Source: DATMNI01 sp035570275 (GTDB taxonomy: Bacteria > Acidobacteriota > Terriglobia > Bryobacterales > Bryobacteraceae). From it: 23,906 nucleotides of DNA. Numbering within the stretch: the stretch's first letter is position 1; each line of letters opens with the position of its first letter. Shown in pieces: positions 21,049-23,906 of the stretch. The stretch spans positions 1 through 23,906 of the forward strand of contig DATMNI010000019.1 of the NCBI GenBank assembly GCA_035570275.1, read 5' to 3'. Under the pieces are notes generated by a model. The model did not search any database. It was not told the origin of the DNA and saw nothing but the letters and a program-made list of their open reading frames with translations. The position numbers were made by a program, and so were the translations under genes.

Positions 21049-22815
21049 TCAGGAGTATTTCACGATGAACTCGTGGATGCGTTCCAGGCCCCGCTCCAGT
21101 TCGTGCATCGAGGTAGCGTAGGAAATGCGAATGTGCCGGTCCGTGCCAAAGGCCTCGCCGGGAACCGCGGCAACGTGGGCTTCGGCCAGCAGCCGGTCGC
21201 AGAATTGCAGCGTGGTTTCAATCCCGTTATTGCCCATGGCGTTGTTGCCAAGCGCCACGCCCACATTCGGGTAGGCGTAAAAAGCGCCGCGCGGTTTGGC
21301 GCACTTCACCCCGGGAATAGCGCGCAGGCGCCCCACCACGAAATCGCGGCGCTGGCGGTATTCGGCCAACATCACGCCAACCGATTCCTGCGGGCCCCGC
21401 AGCGCTTCCACCGCGGCCTTCTGCGAAATCGAAGTCGGGTTCGACGTAGAATGGCTCTGCAGCTTGGTCATGGCGCCCACAATCGGCGCCGGCACCAGGC
21501 CGAAGCCGATGCGCCAGCCCGTCATGGCATAGGTCTTCGAAAGCGATCCGGCTACCAGCACGGTTTCCTTCGCGCCCGGCAGCGACGCAATCGAAAAGGG
21601 CTCGCTGTCATACAGAAATTTGCAGTAGCACTCGTCGGTCATCAAATAGATGGCGCGCGCCGCCGTCAGCCGGTAGATCTTCTCGAACTCGCCGCGGTCC
21701 AGCACCGCGCCGCTGGGGTTCGATGGCGAATTGATGATCACCAGCTTGGTGCGCGCGTTCAGGTACGGTTCGATCATCGCGGCGGTCAGCGTGAAACCCC
21801 GGTCTTCGTCCGTGTCGACGAAGACGCACTTGCCGCCGGCGTAGTTCACCACGTCTTTGTAAGTCACCCAGTAGGGCACCGGGATCACCACCTCGTCGCC
21901 GGGGTTGATCAGCGCCTGCATCAGGTTGAAGATCACGTGCTTGCCGCCCACCGTAATCAGGCACTCGGAAGGCTTGTAATCCGTGCCGAAATCCAGCGCG
22001 TGGCGTTCGCAAACGGCCTGCTTCAGCTCGGCGGTTCCACCGGCCGGCGTGTACTTGGTGAAGTTTTGCTCCAGGGCGCGAATGGCGGCCTGCTTGATGT
22101 TGTCCGGCGTGGGAAAATCCGGTTCGCCCGCCCCGAAATCGACCACGTCGACTCCTTCGGCGCGCAATTTCTCCGCGTCCGACGCCACCTTCATGGTGGA
22201 CGACACGCTAATAGTAGAGATACGGTCGGAGATTTGGTTCACGGTTGCTTGCATAACGGTGTGGCTAAGCCCCTTTAAGTTTAGAGTCGCAACAGGCTTC
22301 CCGGCCTGTGGGTTCGACATCCTCTCGTGCATCCGCACCTCTACCGAGGGCGGCACCAGGCCGGAGATGTTCCCGCCGAGGCCGAAGACCTCTTTGACCA
22401 GCCGGGAACTAATGAATGAGTATGCCTCGTTGGCCATCATGAAAACGGTCTCGATGGTGGGCCGCAGGCGGCGGTTCATCAGCGCCATCTGCAACTCGTA
22501 TTCGTAATCCGAAATGGCCCTGATCCCGCGCAACAGGACGGTAGCCGAGTGCCGGGCGGCATGATCCACCAGGAGGCCGTCGAACGAATCGACCTCCACG
22601 TTGGGGTAGACATGGACCACCTCGCGAAGCATTTCGGTGCGCTCCTCCACATCGAAGAGCGGCTGTTTGGCGTCGTTCCGCAGTATCGAAACGATGAGCC
22701 GGTCAAACATTCGCGAACCGCGCTGGATCAGATCGAGATGGCCGTTGGTTATCGGGTCAAACGATCCCGGGTACATAGCTATTACGCTTGGCGGCTTGCG
22801 CGGCAAATGGGTCAA
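21049..22815 (-). CDS. CoaD (phosphopantetheine adenylyltransferase) fused in frame to class I aminotransferase
   Basis: One 588-residue open frame carries two complete enzymes. Residues about 10-166 are CoaD: YPGSFDPITNGHLDLI with the nucleotidyl-transferase TNGH (23-26), LLRGIRAISDYEYELQMA and FISSRLVKEV. CoaD makes dephospho-CoA from 4'-phosphopantetheine. Residues 188-588 are a class I aspartate-type aminotransferase: DFGAGEPDFPTP, PSNPSGAVL, and the PLP lysine Lys427 in SLSKTYAMTGWR. Linker residues 167-187 look like translated intergenic DNA. A stand-alone aminotransferase could begin at the ATG for Met188 (22254), with AAAGGGG about 15 nt upstream. The CoaD start is TTG at 22815; Met14 would cut off the first strand. 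Whether a fused protein is made is not known. Confidence 0.85.
   Translation of the reverse strand: MTHLPRKPPSVIAMYPGSFDPITNGHLDLIQRGSRMFDRLIVSILRNDAKQPLFDVEERTEMLREVVHVYPNVEVDSFDGLLVDHAARHSATVLLRGIRAISDYEYELQMALMNRRLRPTIETVFMMANEAYSFISSRLVKEVFGLGGNISGLVPPSVEVRMHERMSNPQAGKPVATLNLKGLSHTVMQATVNQISDRISTISVSSTMKVASDAEKLRAEGVDVVDFGAGEPDFPTPDNIKQAAIRALEQNFTKYTPAGGTAELKQAVCERHALDFGTDYKPSECLITVGGKHVIFNLMQALINPGDEVVIPVPYWVTYKDVVNYAGGKCVFVDTDEDRGFTLTAAMIEPYLNARTKLVIINSPSNPSGAVLDRGEFEKIYRLTAARAIYLMTDECYCKFLYDSEPFSIASLPGAKETVLVAGSLSKTYAMTGWRIGFGLVPAPIVGAMTKLQSHSTSNPTSISQKAAVEALRGPQESVGVMLAEYRQRRDFVVGRLRAIPGVKCAKPRGAFYAYPNVGVALGNNAMGNNGIETTLQFCDRLLAEAHVAAVPGEAFGTDRHIRISYATSMHELERGLERIHEFIVKYS
22292..22309. 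repeat. Hairpin inside the CoaD-aminotransferase linker
   Basis: ACAGGC (22292-22297) pairs with GCCTGT (22304-22309) around a 6-nt loop, within the region coding the linker. It has the form of a former intergenic hairpin or short dispersed repeat lying between what would normally be two genes. Confidence 0.7.
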
Positions 22816-22855
22816 TTCACTTTCGGTAACGGACGTCTTTCATCTTAACCGGAAA

Positions 22856-22985
22856 GTGGGGCAGGTTGTTAACTGGCGGCAGCGATCGGGCTTTGTGGGG
22901 CAGGTTGCCAACCCGGTTGCCAACCCGGTTGCCAACCTGCGGCGGATTGGCAATCCGCCTGTCGCCCGGTGCAGGCAATCCGCCG
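22856..22985. repeat. REP-like palindrome module with triplicated first stem
   Basis: A degenerate copy of the module seen at 12114 begins at 22856 (GTGGGGCAGGTTGTTAACTGG). A second copy begins at 22895. In it the first palindrome is expanded to three 12-bp units, each self-complementary (GGTTGCCAACCC at 22903-22914 and 22915-22926, GGTTGCCAACCT at 22927-22938), followed by the second palindrome GGCGGATTGGCAATCCGCC (22941-22959). A trailing partial copy (GGCAATCCGCCGC) lies near 22974-22986. The module lies just upstream of the coaD frame. Confidence 0.88.
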
Positions 22986-23016
22986 CTTGAGTTTGTACAT
23001 TTCTGGGAGAAGGTGG

Positions 23017-23044
23017 GACAGACCATTGTCTTTCGTGGTCTGTC
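23017..23044. repeat. 9-bp inverted repeat next to RAYT remnant
   Basis: GACAGACCA (23017-23025) pairs perfectly with TGGTCTGTC (23036-23044) around a 10-nt loop. It sits directly before the fragment of a RAYT-type transposase and has the size of a single REP-type stem. Confidence 0.75.
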
Positions 23045-23056
23045 AGGCCTCGCTAG

Positions 23057-23165
23057 ACACTCGCCGGTGTAGTTGTGAACGCTCGCCTGGATGGGGATGC
23101 GGTGCGCCGCTTCAACCAACTCCACGCGTGCGTGGTCATGCCCAATCACGTCCACGCGATCTCCA
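23057..23165 (+). pseudogene. Remnant of a REP-associated tyrosine transposase (RAYT/Y1)
   Basis: The frame from just after a stop near 23056 reads AGVVVNARLDGDAVRRF then LHACVVMPNHVHAI. The last stretch is the catalytic HxH motif of Y1 transposases of the REP-associated (IS200-like) group, which has the form VVMPNHVH. Only about 35 residues survive; sequence before and after does not match the family. It appears to be truncated by later rearrangement, possibly by insertion of the IS110 element beside it. Confidence 0.7.
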
Positions 23166-23236
23166 ACGGGACACCGCAATGCCCACCATCATCGATGGCT
23201 CCAACAGAGAAACATGGCAAGGGTCAAGCGCGGATG

Positions 23237-23262
23237 ACAGACGACACAACCCGATCGTCTGT
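23237..23262 (+). ncRNA. Stem-loop in IS110 leader, possible bridge RNA part
   Basis: ACAGACGA (23237-23244) pairs with TCGTCTGT (23255-23262) around a 10-nt loop. It lies 105 bp before the transposase start, in the left noncoding end where IS110-type elements encode their bridge RNA. The boundary of the element is not known, so this is only a candidate. Confidence 0.35.
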
Positions 23263-23291
23263 TTCAATGTATAAGGGCTCAGATGAAAAAA

Positions 23292-23365
23292 GGTTCTCCT
23301 GATGGCTACAATATCGCCGAGACTGGCTTTTGCGAGCCGGCTCAGAAACCACAATCAGGAGAACC
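23292..23365 (+). promoter_or_regulatory. Long stem that sequesters the IS110 transposase ribosome-binding site
   Basis: GGTTCTCCTGAT (23292-23303) is perfectly complementary to ATCAGGAGAACC (23354-23365). The 3' arm contains the AGGAG ribosome-binding site (23357-23361) of the transposase ATG at 23368. A transcript entering from upstream would fold the site away. The 50-nt interior contains a smaller hairpin (GGCTTTTGCGAGCC region and GAGCCGGCTC). It could alternatively be part of the bridge RNA. Confidence 0.7.
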
Positions 23366-23906
23366 CAATGAACGTAATCCACTATATCGGATTCGACGTC
23401 CACAAGAAAAGTATCAGCTACTGTGTGAAGGCCGCCGACGGGCGCATTCTGGAGGAAGGCAAAATCCGCGCGACCCACGAAGCGCTACGCCAGTGGGCCG
23501 CCAAACGCACCGAGCCGTGGCACGGGGCGATGGAAGCCAGGCTGTTCAGCGGCTGGATCTACGATACCTTGAAGCCGTTTGCGGCCAAGCTGCAGATGGG
23601 GCACCCGGCGATGATGCGCGCCATCGGGGCATCGAAGAAGAAGAGCGACAAACTGGACGCGCGCAAGATCGGCGACTTGGTGAGGTGCAACCTGCTGCCG
23701 GCTTGCTACGTGGCGCCGCCGGAGATGCGCGAACTGCGAAAGATGCTGCGCTATCGCAACCTGGCAGTGGTGCAGGCGGTGCAGATGAAGACCAAGATGA
23801 GCGGGCTATTGATGGAGGCGGGGGCGGAGTACAACAAACAGCAGTTGCACGGCAAGCAGTATTTCCACGACCTGCTGGAGAATCTGACGGAGGTGCCGGA
23901 ATCGGT
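23302..23906 (+). mobile_element. IS110-family insertion sequence, left part
   Basis: The transposase plus its upstream noncoding segment mark an IS110-type element. Such elements lack terminal inverted repeats and make no clear target duplication, so the left boundary cannot be fixed from sequence alone; it could lie anywhere between about 23165 and 23300. The coordinate given is a minimum. The element lies directly downstream of a RAYT fragment. Confidence 0.55.
23368..23906 (+). CDS. IS110-family transposase/recombinase (partial, C-terminus off the window)
   Basis: The frame opens MNVIHYIGFDVHKKSISYCV and stays open for 179 residues to the window end. It has the RuvC-like DEDD features of IS110 recombinases: the first Asp in GFDVHK, Glu in GAMEARLFSGW, and the paired Asp in KKKSDKLDARKIGDL. 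The C-terminal serine-containing Tnp20 domain would lie beyond 23906. The enzyme works with a bridge RNA encoded in the element's noncoding end. Strong AGGAG lies 6 nt before the ATG, inside a long inverted repeat. Confidence 0.9.
   Translation, partial: MNVIHYIGFDVHKKSISYCVKAADGRILEEGKIRATHEALRQWAAKRTEPWHGAMEARLFSGWIYDTLKPFAAKLQMGHPAMMRAIGASKKKSDKLDARKIGDLVRCNLLPACYVAPPEMRELRKMLRYRNLAVVQAVQMKTKMSGLLMEAGAEYNKQQLHGKQYFHDLLENLTEVPES

Noticed and set aside
20995..22278. 427-codon open frame on the plus strand
   Set aside because: It is antisense to the clearly recognisable aminotransferase; its composition is Arg/His/Gly-rich with no family signature.
22903..22938. Possible CRISPR-like repeat array
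   Set aside because: The 12-bp units are directly adjacent with no spacers and are self-complementary; they fit a palindrome expansion, not CRISPR.

Overview
The window looks like chromosomal DNA of a GC-rich Acidobacterium, most likely of the Solibacter/Bryobacter type. This rests on gene content rather than any marker gene: an orphan MacB/FtsX-type permease coupled to a small PadR regulator (a hallmark acidobacterial pair), secreted proteins with carboxypeptidase-regulatory-like repeats, several secreted TPR proteins, and dispersed short palindromic repeats. No tRNA, rRNA or CRISPR array was seen.

Layout. 1-886 (-): 5'-truncated view of a TolC-type outer-membrane efflux gene, divergent from a histidine kinase/NarL-type response regulator pair (1108-3166, +). 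3395-6779 (-): a secreted TPR protein and a secreted beta-sandwich repeat protein. 7014-12024 (-): a hopanoid side-chain operon reading LolA-like secreted protein, hpnJ (radical SAM), two half-size EamA/DMT membrane proteins, hpnI (glycosyltransferase), then an adenylate-kinase gene broken by three frameshifts. 12114-12314: a compact element made of inverted REP-like palindromes. 12352-13401 (-): another secreted TPR protein, divergent from a UPF0182 membrane protein (13646-16405, +). 16424-19427 (-): the orphan permease and its PadR regulator. 19554-20217: a small debris zone with an unidentified fragment, a frameshifted PIN-domain (VapC-like) toxin and a 15-bp tandem repeat. 20228-22815 (-): manA preceded by a single open frame that joins CoaD (phosphopantetheine adenylyltransferase) to a class I aminotransferase. 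22816-23367: no intact gene, but repeat palindromes, a RAYT-type transposase fragment and the noncoding leader of an IS110-family element, whose transposase runs off the window at 23906.

How the genes work together. The hopanoid block is the most coherent unit. HpnI and HpnJ are known to install and rearrange the sugar on bacteriohopanetetrol. The two half-transporters are linked to each other and to hpnI by ATGA and GTGA stop/start overlaps, so a heterodimeric lipid or lipid-sugar transporter for the same pathway is a reasonable inference. hpnK, the usual deacetylase partner, is not in the window. The kinase/regulator pair may control the divergent tolC-type gene, but nothing in the sequence proves it.

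The points most worth attention are the CoaD-aminotransferase fusion, whose linker appears to be former intergenic DNA containing a hairpin; the hpnJ-EamA-EamA-hpnI arrangement; the IS110 leader, which hides the transposase ribosome-binding site in a 12-bp stem and may hold a bridge RNA; and the REP-like palindromes lying near a RAYT remnant.
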